DNA of 64,000 nt from the NCBI RefSeq assembly GCF_018413525.1, contig NZ_JAHCDD010000008.1:1-64000 (forward strand), in the 5' to 3' direction. Positions 41,938-51,124 of this stretch are shown in pieces (positions within the stretch are counted from its first letter, which is position 1; the number at the start of each line of letters is the position of its first letter). The notes beneath the pieces were generated by a model, which saw nothing but the letters and a program-made list of their open reading frames with translations, made no database searches and had not been told where the DNA came from. Origin of the DNA: Acidovorax sp. CCYZU-2555 (GTDB lineage: Bacteria > Pseudomonadota > Gammaproteobacteria > Burkholderiales > Burkholderiaceae_C). Position numbers and translations under genes: made by a program.

Positions 41938-43923
41938 ATGTCCACCCTTTTCAAACCCACTGCCCTATCCTTTCGCGCGACCGCCGCGGCCACCGCGCTG
42001 CTGGCCTTGCAAGCCAGCCCTGGCGCCTTTGCGCAACAAACCACAAGCCACTCCGCCGATGCCGCCACGCTGGGCGACGTGGTGGTGACGGCTTCGGGCT
42101 TCGAGCAACAGCTCAAGGACGCGCCGGCCTCCATCACCATCGTGACCGGCGAGGAACTGCGCCAGCGGTCATTTCGCGACCTGACCGATGCCCTCAAGGA
42201 TGTGGAAGGCGTGGCCGTCACCGGCACGGCCAACGAGAGCGAGATTTCCATCCGCGGCATGCCCGGCGACTACACCTTGATCCTGGTCGACGGCAAGCGC
42301 CAGTCGACGCGCGATGCGCGTGTCAATGGCAGCGCCGGCATGGAGCAAAGCTTCATTCCTCCGGCCCAAGCCATCGAACGCATCGAGGTGGTGCGCGGAC
42401 CCATGTCTTCGCTCTACGGCTCCGACGCCATCGGCGGCGTAATCAACATCATCACGCGCAAGGTGCCGACAAAATGGGGCGGCGGCCTGAGCACCGACTA
42501 CACGGCGCAGCAGCACGGCGAATACGGCAACGGCAACCAGACCCAGTTCTCGCTGGGCGGCCCCGTGAAGGACGGCTTGCTGGGCCTGCAGATGTGGGGT
42601 CGGCTGCTGAACCGGCAGGCCGACGACGACCTGACCAACGGCGGCTATGCCAAGGCCCGGCATACCGACGTCACGGCGCGTCTGTCGCTGACGCCGAACA
42701 GCAGCAACGACATCATCCTGCAAGCCGGCAGCGCCCGACTGCACAACGGTGTAGGCGTGAGCGCGAACTGGGCGACGCGCGAACAGGACAACGACCGCGA
42801 CCACGCCTCGCTGACGCACAAGGGCCGCTGGGGCTGGTCGGCGTCGGAAGTCTCGCTGGCCTGGGAACAGGCGTCGCGCTCGGGCGTCAGCGACGGCACG
42901 GCCGCGCAAAACGAGTTCTCCGACCGCCGCCCCGAAGTCACCAACACCGTGTTCGACGCCAAGCTGACCATGCCCTGGCGCAAACACCTGATCACGACCG
43001 GCGTGCAGTGGAACGACACCGCGCTCAAGGACTGGAACCCCGGCCTCAACGACCGCGTGACCTACACCTTCGGCACCGTGCAAAAAGCCGTCTTCGTCGA
43101 AGACGAATGGTCGCTGACCGACAGCCTGGCGCTGACCAGCGGCGTGCGGCTGGACCACCACGACAAGTACGGCGCCCATGTGAACCCGCGCCTGTATGCG
43201 GTCTGGCATGCCAACCAGGAATGGACCATCAAGGGCGGCGTGTCGCGCGGCTTCAAGACGCCCGAGCTGCGCGCGGTGATTCCCGACTATGGCTACCTGC
43301 GCCGCAACCGCTTCGTGATGCTGGGCAATCCCGACCTCAAGCCCGAAAGCAGCATCAACTACGAACTGTCCACTCTCTGGACCAACAACCGCAATCTGTC
43401 TGGCGGCGTGACCGTGTTCTACAACGACTTCAAGGACAAGCTGTCGTCCGTCACCACCACGGACACCTGGAACGGCTACATCGTCATGGACCGCATCAAC
43501 ATCGACCAGGCGACCATCGCCGGCGTCGAGCTGAACGGCAAATGGGACGTGACGCGCGCCCTCCAGCTCAAGGGCAACCTCACCTACACCGACTCCCAGC
43601 AAAAAAGCGGCGCCAACATCGGCGCACCGCTGGCACTCACGCCCAAGCACATGGCCAACCTGCGCGCCACCTGGAAGGCGAGCTCCGCGCTGACCGCCTG
43701 GAGCGGCATCAACTACTACGGCAAGGAATACGGCAGCACGCTGACCGGCGTGCCTTCGCCCGGCTACACCACGGCCGACATCGGCGCGGCCTACCGCTGG
43801 AGCCCGGACCTCACATTGAACGCCGCGGTCTACAACCTGTCCGACAAGCGTCTTGACAGCGCAACCTACGGCAAAACCAACTATGGCCGCCGTCTGTGGG
43901 TCAGCGCCAGCCTGCAGTTCTGA
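41938..43923 (+). CDS. TonB-dependent outer-membrane receptor (FepA/CirA-like)
   Basis: 661 residues. Signal peptide ends near SPGAFAQ. Plug domain from GDVVVTASGFEQQLKDAPASITIVTGEEL (TonB-box-like VVVTA) through VEVVRGPMSSLYGSDAIGGVINIITRK; 22-strand barrel ending ...WVSASLQF with a terminal Phe as required for outer-membrane assembly. The DAIGGVINIITR signature and YDTVDR-free plug are of the siderophore/colicin receptor type; ligand not determinable. Divergent from the two-component system. Confidence 0.92.
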   Translation: MSTLFKPTALSFRATAAATALLALQASPGAFAQQTTSHSADAATLGDVVVTASGFEQQLKDAPASITIVTGEELRQRSFRDLTDALKDVEGVAVTGTANESEISIRGMPGDYTLILVDGKRQSTRDARVNGSAGMEQSFIPPAQAIERIEVVRGPMSSLYGSDAIGGVINIITRKVPTKWGGGLSTDYTAQQHGEYGNGNQTQFSLGGPVKDGLLGLQMWGRLLNRQADDDLTNGGYAKARHTDVTARLSLTPNSSNDIILQAGSARLHNGVGVSANWATREQDNDRDHASLTHKGRWGWSASEVSLAWEQASRSGVSDGTAAQNEFSDRRPEVTNTVFDAKLTMPWRKHLITTGVQWNDTALKDWNPGLNDRVTYTFGTVQKAVFVEDEWSLTDSLALTSGVRLDHHDKYGAHVNPRLYAVWHANQEWTIKGGVSRGFKTPELRAVIPDYGYLRRNRFVMLGNPDLKPESSINYELSTLWTNNRNLSGGVTVFYNDFKDKLSSVTTTDTWNGYIVMDRINIDQATIAGVELNGKWDVTRALQLKGNLTYTDSQQKSGANIGAPLALTPKHMANLRATWKASSALTAWSGINYYGKEYGSTLTGVPSPGYTTADIGAAYRWSPDLTLNAAVYNLSDKRLDSATYGKTNYGRRLWVSASLQF

Positions 43924-44278
43924 GCGCGGGCTGTGGCGGATGGGATTGGGTGCATGGCCCTCACTTGGCGCAGCGCGCAAGTTGTCTGGTCATACGCTCA
44001 GTCCCATGCCTGTGCGGGAGATAGGCGCTGGACCGTGTCGGGGGATTCGAAGGGCCGGTCCTGCCACACGCCGCTGAAACCGCTTCGCGCCCATCTCGTC
44101 GCCAATGGCGGTTTAGTGAGGCCTCTGTCTGGCAGAAGCAGTCATTGAAAAGTATCTGCTACTGTCGAGCGTGGGCCATACGAAAGCAGGCTCATCAGAT
44201 GGCGCCGTCTCGGTGAATCGTGTGCGATGCACGACTCTGGCAAGCACGGCACACGCGGTGAACCCTCCGTGCTGTACC
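43924..44278. other. Non-coding start of a sparsely coding strip
   Basis: 355 bases between the TonB receptor and the DUF1348 gene (which ends here). No convincing reading frame, repeat or hairpin. Base composition falls from the receptor gene towards the more AT-rich TetR locus. Confidence 0.4.
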
Positions 44279-44746
44279 TCACAGACCGAGGTCAGACAGT
44301 CCAGGATGGTCATCGGGTCGGCGACCCAGCGGCCAGTGGAACTTCCGCTCCGATTCTTTGATGGGCATGTCATTGATACATGCATAGCGACGCCGCATCA
44401 GTCCATCGGCCTCGAATTCCCAGTTCTCGTTCCCATACGAGCGGAACCAATTTCCCGCGTCATCGTGCCACTCATACGCGTAACGAACTGCGATCCGATT
44501 GCCTTCATGCAGCCACAGCTCTTTGATGAGGCGGTAGTCAAGCTCCTTGTTCCACTTCCTCTCAAGGAAGGCTTGAGCCTCAGCCCGGCTATTGGCGAAC
44601 TCCGCTCGGTTGCGCCACTTCGTGTCAGGTGTATATGCCAACGCGACCTTGGCCGCATCGCGCGTGTTCCAGCCGTCCTCCGCCAAACGGACTTTTTGTT
44701 TGGCAGTTTCGAGTGTGAATGGTGGCAGGGGCGGGCGAGTTTCCAT
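44279..44746 (-). CDS. DUF1348 / NTF2-like family protein
   Basis: 155 residues with GAGG upstream of the ATG. Characteristic DUF1348 stretch: [97 protein letters not shown] and [14 protein letters not shown]. The fold is an NTF2-like cone; function is uncharacterised. Divergent from a TetR regulator with two shared palindromic operators, so its expression is almost certainly repressed by that protein. Confidence 0.9.
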   Translation of the reverse strand: METRPPLPPFTLETAKQKVRLAEDGWNTRDAAKVALAYTPDTKWRNRAEFANSRAEAQAFLERKWNKELDYRLIKELWLHEGNRIAVRYAYEWHDDAGNWFRSYGNENWEFEADGLMRRRYACINDMPIKESERKFHWPLGRRPDDHPGLSDLGL

Positions 44747-44767
44747 GATATGACCTCACTAAAGACA

Positions 44768-44824
44768 TGTAGAACGATTTGTCTACAAGCGCAATGCTAG
44801 CTACGGTAGAACGATCTGTCTACA
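44768..44824. promoter_or_regulatory. Two TetR-type operators between DUF1348 gene and tetR
   Basis: TGTAGAACGATTTGTCTACA (44768-44787) and GGTAGAACGATCTGTCTACA (44805-44824) are near-identical palindromes (GTAGA-N8-TCTAC) with centres 37 bases apart. One lies 21 bases upstream of the DUF1348 start, the other 8 bases upstream of the tetR start, so both genes can be shut off together. Confidence 0.85.
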
Positions 44825-44832
44825 ATATCCCC

Positions 44833-45402
44833 ATGAAAATGGTAGAAACGCATCTTGGCTCGCTGCCTCCGCGGGAACGCATCCTGGTCGCCGCGCACGC
44901 TCTCTTCTATAGAGAAGGCATCAGGGCGACGGGTGTTGACAAAATCATTGACCAGTCGTCAGTGAGCAAAGTCACGTTCTACCGCCAATACGCAAGCAAA
45001 GATGCGTTAATTCGGGCGTACCTCGATTACAGGCACGAGAAGTGGATTTCTTGGTTCCAGACCAGCTTGATGGAAGCCACAAGCGACGGTTTGCCTGCGG
45101 CGGATGCTCTCGTTGCCACTATGAGAGCGTGGTTCAGTAGCCCTGACTTTCGGGGGTGTGCTTTTCTCAATGCCGCTGCTGAGCTGGGCTCGACAGAGCC
45201 CGAAATACTGGAAGTCGTACGTCGACACAAGCAAGAAATGTCATCTGTGTTGGACAACCTATTTGTTGTCGATGCTATATCTGCGGGACGGACGCTATCG
45301 CTGGTTATAGACGGCGCCATCGTCCATGCCCAAATGGGCCAAGCAGTTGACGACGTGATGGAGAATTTCAGAGTCGCTATTGAAGGGATTCTGCGAAAAT
45401 AA
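44833..45402 (+). CDS. TetR-family repressor
   Basis: 189 residues from the ATG at 44833; the upstream open frame crosses the operators. N-terminal helix-turn-helix: RERILVAAHALFYREGIRATGVDKIIDQSSVSKVTFYRQYASKDALIRAYL, with the C-terminal ligand domain (RGCAFLNAAAELGSTEPEILEVVRRHKQEM; ISAGRTLSLVIDGAIVHAQMGQ). Codon use is less GC-rich than the flanking metabolic genes. Controls itself and the DUF1348 gene through the paired operators. Confidence 0.92.
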   Translation: MKMVETHLGSLPPRERILVAAHALFYREGIRATGVDKIIDQSSVSKVTFYRQYASKDALIRAYLDYRHEKWISWFQTSLMEATSDGLPAADALVATMRAWFSSPDFRGCAFLNAAAELGSTEPEILEVVRRHKQEMSSVLDNLFVVDAISAGRTLSLVIDGAIVHAQMGQAVDDVMENFRVAIEGILRK

Positions 45403-45696
45403 GCTAGTCGTGCGCGAAGTTCAGTCCTGCCTGTACGCGACTTGAACCTGCTAGCGTGTAGGGGGCAGGTGACCGCAATGCCCGCGCCCTTGTCAGCTGA
45501 ACTACAAAGCATAGGTAAACGACCGCTGCTACCGTGAATTCGCGCGAAGCTCCCACAGCAGGCATTTGATTGGGAAGGCAAAGAGGCCAGGGGCTGCTTT
45601 CAGCTGCTTCAATGGAATGGCGCTCACGGCCAGAACCAGCCACTCGTCTGCAGCTTTGAAATCGGCCAAAATCAAACAATCGTCAACGGAGGAAAA

Positions 45697-46011
45697 ATGA
45701 ATCGGTCCTTAGCTCGCATTCATCTTGGCTTGGTCATCTTCTATGGGCTTATCGCGGCATTCATCTGCACCGTGTATTTGACTGACGAAAAATCGGATAC
45801 CACGGGTACTCTGATTCTTCTTACTATGTTCGGAGTTCTCCCCGCTTTGCATTTTTTAGCTTTGCAGGGTGTTCGTACTGGTCAGCCATGGGGGCGCTGG
45901 CTCTCTCGCACCCTTGGTTTCTTCCTGCTCTTCGCTGTGCCTATAGGCACCATTCTTGGGACCTTCGTTCTTATGCGAACAGGGCGCAAGGATTGGGAGC
46001 ATGCGCCGTAA
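45697..46011 (+). CDS. Small hypothetical membrane protein
   Basis: 104 residues with a strong GGAGG 5 bases before the ATG. Three hydrophobic segments: IHLGLVIFYGLIAAFICTVYL, GTLILLTMFGVLPALHFLALQG and TLGFFLLFAVPIGTILGTFVL. No known family recognised. The sequence between it and tetR (about 295 bases) has no recognisable gene. Fairly AT-rich, like its surroundings. Confidence 0.75.
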   Translation: MNRSLARIHLGLVIFYGLIAAFICTVYLTDEKSDTTGTLILLTMFGVLPALHFLALQGVRTGQPWGRWLSRTLGFFLLFAVPIGTILGTFVLMRTGRKDWEHAP

Positions 46012-46493
46012 TCATGGTCAACCATTTCCGCATGGGTTCTTAACCTGCGCAATCCGGTCAGGTTCAGCCCTTGAATGTATTCACGCAGGCGACGGCTTTG
46101 GGTCGATAGTGTGACATCAGTCTGCACAGAAGAGGTCAGCGGCAAAGTGCTGATGCTGTCGCGAAGGGTCTACGGCCTCTGCACCCCGCACCTCTGTCTT
46201 TTACGCCGCCCAAGTTCACCAGTCCCGACGAGCGCTTGCCGGTCAACGCGAATTTGCCGTGCGAAGATCTGCGCCGGCACCCGCTGCAAAGCAGTGGTTG
46301 GCACATGAGGACCTGATTGGCTGGTCGCCGGCGGTCAGTACTCGCCTACCGAGTGACCATCGCCTTCCAAACCGGTCATTCTTGGTGGAGCTCCCGGCGG
46401 CCCGATTTACCCCATCGCGCCGTTAGACTCGCACCATCGCCCACGGACTCAGTTGGGCATCTCCCCACAGGCTAAACGCTAGAACAACCAGCG
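46012..46493. other. Non-coding or decayed stretch
   Basis: 482 bases without a convincing gene. Short frames on both strands lack any recognised motif; decayed sequence is possible. It presumably ends with the promoter of the flavin-reductase-like gene at 46494. Confidence 0.4.
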
Positions 46494-47114
46494 ATGAAAA
46501 CTGACTCGCATACCTACGAACCCCGCCACGGGCACGGACTGCCGCATGATCCCTTCAACGCCATCGTCGGCCCGCGACCGATCGGGTGGATTTCGAGCAG
46601 GAGCGCGAGCGGACGGGTCAATCTCGCACCCTATAGCTTCTTTAACGCCTTCAACTACGTCCCTCCCATCATCGGCTTCTCCAGCATCGGTTGGAAGGAC
46701 ACGGTGCGCAATATCCAGGAGACTGGCGAGTTCGCGTGGAATCTGGCCACGCGTGAGCTGGCCGATGCCATGAACCAGACCTGTGCCGCCGTCCCGCCGG
46801 AGGTGGATGAGTTCGAGCTGGCAGGGTTAGACACCGTGGATTCGGAGTTGATACGGGTGCCCAGAGTCGCACAGAGCCCGGTGACCTTCGAATGCCGATT
46901 GACCGACATCCACCAGTTGCGTACCGCCAGCCATGACCCGATTCCGTCCTGGCTCGTGCTGGGGGAGGTGGTAAAGGTCTACATCGATCATCGGCTGCTC
47001 AAGGACGGTGTGTTCGACACCGCCAATGCCGGAGTGATTCTGCGCGCGGGGGGGCCAGCAGACTATTTCTCGATCGGCCAAGAGCAGAAGTTCCGCATGT
47101 ATCGCCCCAAATAG
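46494..47114 (+). CDS. Flavin reductase-like domain protein
   Basis: 206 residues. Same FMN split-barrel family as the gene at 35447 but a different subgroup: DPFNAIVGPRPIGWISSRSASGRVNLAPYSFFNAFNYVPPIIGFS, TGEFAWNLATRELADAMNQTCAAVPPEVDEFELAGL, SPVTFECRLTDI, LVLGEVVKVYID and the C-terminal RAGGPADYFSIGQ. Likely binds FMN; physiological partner unknown. Isolated in the sparse strip. Confidence 0.9.
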   Translation: MKTDSHTYEPRHGHGLPHDPFNAIVGPRPIGWISSRSASGRVNLAPYSFFNAFNYVPPIIGFSSIGWKDTVRNIQETGEFAWNLATRELADAMNQTCAAVPPEVDEFELAGLDTVDSELIRVPRVAQSPVTFECRLTDIHQLRTASHDPIPSWLVLGEVVKVYIDHRLLKDGVFDTANAGVILRAGGPADYFSIGQEQKFRMYRPK

Positions 47115-47617
47115 CAGATGGCATTCGCCAACTCTAGGAAGCCTGCTTGAGTCAAATATCGGTTGCTTGGGAGTCTGCAGCATGACCGACACCGTGATTC
47201 AGGACTTCACTACGTCAGGCGGCAACCGCTGCACAGCCGGCATCGCCAATGGCCAGTACGCTTCAGGCTGCCTGCAGCCTTCACAATAGCGATGCAAATG
47301 TCTGCTGATGCGCGAAACAGACATTGCGAAGACGCTTGCTTGGAGTTCCGCTGTGCACACCAAAGCGGTCACCGGCTTCTGATGAGCCCCGAGTGACAGC
47401 TTTGACGTGTGTTGAACCGGTGTGATCGACCGGCTTAAGACATTCGCATCCGCTCAAAGCGCACGCTGAGCGTCCGGCGCAACCATCTTCATGTGGCTCA
47501 CGCAGCCTCGCATCATCGTCCTTACCCAAAGATTCAAGACGCCTGCTTTTGCCACTTTAACGGCTTAGATAGTGGCAATACTTTTTACTTTGGGATGTCT
47601 GCCGCCGAGAATTCATC
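47115..47617. other. Non-coding stretch
   Basis: 503 bases with no recognised gene. A 35-codon frame from an ATG at 47182 (MTDTVIQDFTTSGG...) has no family I know. Contains the inverted repeat listed at 47549-47578. Confidence 0.4.
47549..47578. repeat. Inverted repeat with T-run
   Basis: TTGCCACT (47549-47556) and AGTGGCAA (47571-47578) form an 8-base stem around a 14-base spacer, followed on the plus strand by TACTTTTTA. May be a weak plus-strand terminator or a site; no plus-strand gene ends nearby. Confidence 0.4.
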
Positions 47618-48001
47618 CTAGCGTTCTGGAGAGTAGTAAAGAGTTTCACCACAGCTATTGCAAAAATGCGAGCGGTGGAAAGTTTGGTTCATAATATTTC
47701 GTGTCGAAATATGGCGACCGGAACAATGCCTACAACTGATTCGGCCCTCGGCACGTACATTTTCCGGGAAATTTTGCGAGTACCACCGGTAGCCATATTG
47801 CTTGAAGTGCTGCCTCATCCGAAGCTTCGCGGCTAAAATTCCGATGGAAATCGATAGAAAAAACGCTAAAAATATGACCTGGGGACCAAAAATATAATAA
47901 CCCAAAATACCAAACCCAATGCATGTGACAAAGGTAATCAGAAATGTTTTATATACAACTGATAAGTAGTTAGGCCCTGCGAGGATGCTTGTTTCTTTCA
48001 T
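47618..48001 (-). CDS. Hypothetical two-helix membrane protein with zinc-ribbon-like tail
   Basis: 127 residues. Two adjacent membrane segments (TFLITFVTCIGFGILGYYIF and VIFLAFFLSISIGILAAKL) are followed by a basic stretch and a cytoplasmic zinc-ribbon-like tail with two CxxC pairs, CRHC and CNSC, 19 residues apart. Markedly AT-rich with many ATA/AAA/TTT codons, unlike the rest of the window, which points to acquisition from another source. No known family. Confidence 0.7.
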   Translation of the reverse strand: MKETSILAGPNYLSVVYKTFLITFVTCIGFGILGYYIFGPQVIFLAFFLSISIGILAAKLRMRQHFKQYGYRWYSQNFPENVRAEGRISCRHCSGRHISTRNIMNQTFHRSHFCNSCGETLYYSPER

Positions 48002-48685
48002 GTGCGCGCGAAGTTATAGTGTTTCTAAATGCAGCTTGAGCGCGTCACGCAGTCCTTGAGGTCGTTTGGATGGCGAAGCCTTCCAACCCGACACATTGAC
48101 ATCAGGGCAACCCAGCGTCCCTCATGCCGGCTTAAGGCTGTCGGGTCTGTGGCTTTGCGTGGCGCGGTTCTCACCGCGTTTGCCAAGTTACGCTATATCG
48201 CTAAATTGTTACACTTAGAACCAATTCGGCGGTTGATTGCTTCGCCGATAGGTATGGACTTGGTCTGGCCTTCCTTGCCTGAATTTCGTACTACCTTAAT
48301 AGAAGAGACGCAGGGATGTCTCAATGTGGCCGACAGCTCCGTTTCACTCATGCCCCCAAAAGCTCTCACCGGCTGATTTCCCATTTACATCGAACGTCCG
48401 TTCTAGGGCTTCATGTGATCCTCACACTCCCGGCCAGAAATCAACAGTTGCCACGATGTACCGACTCGCTTCTTCTGACTGGGAAGCTGACCATCAATGA
48501 AACAGCGTGAACGACTGAATTGGGTGCCCAGCCGCCAAACCAGGCCGGTAGCAACCCACCTCCAGCGGCCCGCTGAGAGGACGCGACAGTCGTCGACAAC
48601 TCCTGGCCGCATTCTCCCGGACATGCCCTGGGTCTGGTCCACACAAATGCTCCCGGTCGGCCGCAGGCTTCAAATGCCTTTTACC
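48002..48685. other. Non-coding or decayed stretch
   Basis: 684 bases with no convincing gene on either strand. Composition varies from AT-rich on the left to GC-rich on the right, consistent with joined fragments. No transposase, att site or RNA gene recognised. Confidence 0.4.
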
Positions 48686-49093
48686 TCACGGCTGGCCGTC
48701 GTACGTTTCGTTCACCCCGGCAAGCCCCACCCACGGTCGACGCCGTTTGGTCCAAATTTCCCGCTGCGGTGTTCCCAATTCGCCCCTTTGCTTCAGTACG
48801 CCGGTGCGCAACGAATAGGCCTGCGGATTTTCTGCGGCGCAGGCATAGAGCGGACTGCCGCAGTTTTCACAGAATGCAAGCAGGCGCTTCGCACCGCTGG
48901 CGGCGGTCTTGACGAAGGTGCGAGGCACACCTTTTGTCAATTGAAAACCGGCCGCGGGCGCAGAGATATTGGCGCGAAAAGCAGAGCCTGAGTGCGTTTG
49001 GCAGTCGAGGCAATGACAGATAGTCACGCTGCCTGGTTGAACTTGCGCCTCGAATTCAATGGCGCCGCATTGGCATTGGCCTTCTACTTTCAT
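48686..49093 (-). CDS. GFA family protein (glutathione-dependent formaldehyde-activating-like)
   Basis: 135 residues from the ATG at 49093; an upstream ATG in the same frame lies in poor sequence. Zinc-binding pattern of the family: GQCQCGAIEFEA, ICHCLDCQTHSGSAFRANI and FCENCGSPLYA. Members bind zinc; the formaldehyde-glutathione activity is established only for Gfa and many relatives have unknown roles. No formaldehyde dehydrogenase is nearby. Confidence 0.88.
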   Translation of the reverse strand: MKVEGQCQCGAIEFEAQVQPGSVTICHCLDCQTHSGSAFRANISAPAAGFQLTKGVPRTFVKTAASGAKRLLAFCENCGSPLYACAAENPQAYSLRTGVLKQRGELGTPQREIWTKRRRPWVGLAGVNETYDGQP

Positions 49094-49245
49094 TTTGTTC
49101 CTCAGTTGGGAGGGTCCAGCCCCATGGCCGCTCCTGGCAGATAGTACCAACCCAACGATTCTTTACCTGCAGCGACATTTCCGGCGCCGACAGGCCCAGG
49201 TGTACGAGCACGGGACCGCGCAGCGCCCCATCGATACGCATGCCA

Positions 49246-49500
49246 TCACGGAACCCCCATGGTCCACAACCGCGCCTCCATCTGTCGCTCCCACAGGCGC
49301 GCATACAGGCCTGAGCGAAGCAGCAGCTGGTCATGCGTTCCCTGTTCGACCAGACGCCCCTGGTCCAGCACCAGGATCTGGTCGGCATGGCGCACGCTGT
49401 GCAGACGGTGGGCGATGGCCACGACCGTGCGCCCGCGCGTGAGCGCGCCAGCCAAGCTGGCCAGGCCGGTCCGCGCATCGCGAAGTCTCCCTCGAATCAT
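49246..49500 (-). pseudogene. 3' remnant of an ABC exporter ATPase
   Basis: The 84-codon frame carries only the end of a nucleotide-binding domain: [41 protein letters not shown] (H-loop His in AIAHRLHS) and a C-terminal helix [16 protein letters not shown]. Walker A, signature and membrane domain are absent; homology starts around 49464. The sequence resembles half-transporters of the YbtP/YbtQ and MsbA type. Clear truncation, thus a dead stump. Confidence 0.8.
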
Positions 49501-49597
49501 CCATCAAATACCATCCGCGCAAATTTCCCCGTAAGCATTGGGTATGACTTGCTTGAACGCATGAGGCATGCGCTGAGCGAATACCTGCAACCCGTTT

Positions 49598-49619
49598 AGG
49601 AAGGGTCGACTCCCTTCCT
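49598..49619. terminator. Hairpin upstream of the aldehyde dehydrogenase gene
   Basis: Perfect 8-base stem AGGAAGGG (49598-49605) / CCCTTCCT (49612-49619) with a 6-base loop; only a short T-run follows. It directly follows the stop of a short plus-strand frame that ends SEYLQPV, so it may be a terminator left from a lost gene. Confidence 0.45.
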
Positions 49620-49675
49620 TGCTCCATAAACTGGTCGCTCGCATTCCTTCACCGCCCCTGCATTCGAGGAGACAT

Positions 49676-51073
49676 ATGACCGCATCGATTCCCGTGCGCA
49701 ATCCGCGCACCGGCCAATACGACTTCCAACTGGTCAGCACCGAACCGACGGCCCTGCCGGCCCTGGCCCAAGAGCTGCGGGCCAACCAATCCCATTGGGA
49801 AAGCCTGGGGCTGGAGGGACGCCTGGAGGTGCTCGACGCCTGGCGCAAGGTCTACCTGGAGTCGTATGACGAAATCCTGGCCGCGCTGGTGGCCGACACC
49901 GGGCGCCTGGGCGAGTCGCAACGCGAGATGCAGCGCCTGCCTTCGAGCATAGACAAGCTGGCCATCATGGCGCGTGAAGCGTTCAAGGAGCGCTCGCTGC
50001 ACTTGCGCTCCATGCAGTCGGTGCAAGTCAGCGGCGGCTTCAGCCCGTTCCAGCTGGTGGGCGTGATCAGCCCGTGGAATTTTCCGCTGTCGAGCTCGCT
50101 GCTCGACACCATCCCCGCGCTGATCGCGGGCTGCACGGCCATCGTCAAGCCCAGCGAGATCACGCCGCGCTTTGTCGAGCCGCTGGTCAGGACCCTGCAG
50201 AAGGTGCCCGAAATGCATGCCGTTCTCCGCTATGTGCAGGGCGACCAGCACATTGGCGCGGCGCTGATCACCCAGGTCGATGCGGTGTGCTTCACCGGCA
50301 GCGTGCCCACGGGCCAGAAGGTCGCCGAGGCCGCGGGCCGCGCCTTCATTCCCGCCTTCCTGGAGCTGGGCGGCAAGGACCCGGCGATCGTCACCGCGAG
50401 CGCCGACATCGACAAGGCCGCGGCCGCCCTGCTCGCGGGCGCCACGGCCAATGCCGGCCAGGTCTGCGTCTCGATCGAGCGCATCTACGTGGCCAAGCCC
50501 ATCCTGGACGCGTTCGTCCAGCGCCTGGTGGAAAAGGCCGGCGCGCTGAAGATCGCCCACCCCACGGTCAACGACGGCACGCTGGGCCCCATCATCCTGG
50601 AGCGCCAGGCGCACGGCATCAACCGCCACCTCGAAGACGCGCAGAGCAAGGGCGCGAAGATCGAATGCGGCGGCATGGTGACGCAGCGCGACGGCGGCTG
50701 GTATGCGCCGGCCACGGTGGTCACCGGCGTGGACCACAGCATGGCGCTGATGACCGAGGAAACCTTCGGTCCGATCATGCCTGTCATGCCCTACGACACC
50801 GTCGACGAGGCGGTCGCGCTGGCCAACGACAGCATCTACGGCCTGAGCGGCGCGGTGTTCGCCGGCTCGGCCGACGAAGCCATGGCGATCGCCCGCCGCA
50901 TGCAGGTGGGCGCCGTGAGCATCAACAGCACGGGCCTGGGCACGGCGGCCATCGGTGAAGGCGACGTGCATGAGAAGAACGCGTTCAAGCGCTCGGGCCT
51001 CGCGGGATCGCGCCTGGGCTACGACTCCATCACCCGCTTCATGCGCAAGAAGGCCTACCTGGTGCAGCACTGA
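49676..51073 (+). CDS. NAD(P)-dependent aldehyde dehydrogenase
   Basis: 465 residues from the ATG at 49676 (GAGGAG upstream). ALDH superfamily landmarks: VGVISPWNFPLSSSLLDTIPALIAGCTAIVKPSE, FTGSVPTGQKVAEAAG, catalytic Glu in FLELGGKDPAIV, nucleophile Cys in ANAGQVCVSIERIY, and TEETFGPIMPV. Oxidises an aldehyde to the acid. Starts an operon with a short-chain dehydrogenase and a Bug receptor, suggesting the pair oxidises an imported alcohol/aldehyde stepwise. Confidence 0.93.
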   Translation: MTASIPVRNPRTGQYDFQLVSTEPTALPALAQELRANQSHWESLGLEGRLEVLDAWRKVYLESYDEILAALVADTGRLGESQREMQRLPSSIDKLAIMAREAFKERSLHLRSMQSVQVSGGFSPFQLVGVISPWNFPLSSSLLDTIPALIAGCTAIVKPSEITPRFVEPLVRTLQKVPEMHAVLRYVQGDQHIGAALITQVDAVCFTGSVPTGQKVAEAAGRAFIPAFLELGGKDPAIVTASADIDKAAAALLAGATANAGQVCVSIERIYVAKPILDAFVQRLVEKAGALKIAHPTVNDGTLGPIILERQAHGINRHLEDAQSKGAKIECGGMVTQRDGGWYAPATVVTGVDHSMALMTEETFGPIMPVMPYDTVDEAVALANDSIYGLSGAVFAGSADEAMAIARRMQVGAVSINSTGLGTAAIGEGDVHEKNAFKRSGLAGSRLGYDSITRFMRKKAYLVQH

Positions 51074-51124
51074 GCACGCCTCCGCCCTTCCCCACCTCGC
51101 AACTCCAGCCCAGAGACATCCAAC

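Noticed and set aside
45882-46145. Minus-strand frame overlapping the end of the small membrane protein gene
   Set aside because: Half of it is antisense to the better-supported membrane protein; no motif.
47182-47289. 35-codon frame beginning MTDTVIQDF
   Set aside because: Too short, no Shine-Dalgarno and no known family; kept only in the gap description.
49510-49599. Short plus-strand frame ending SEYLQPV, possibly the tail of a lost gene
   Set aside because: No family recognised; the hairpin after its stop is the only support, so it is mentioned only with that hairpin.
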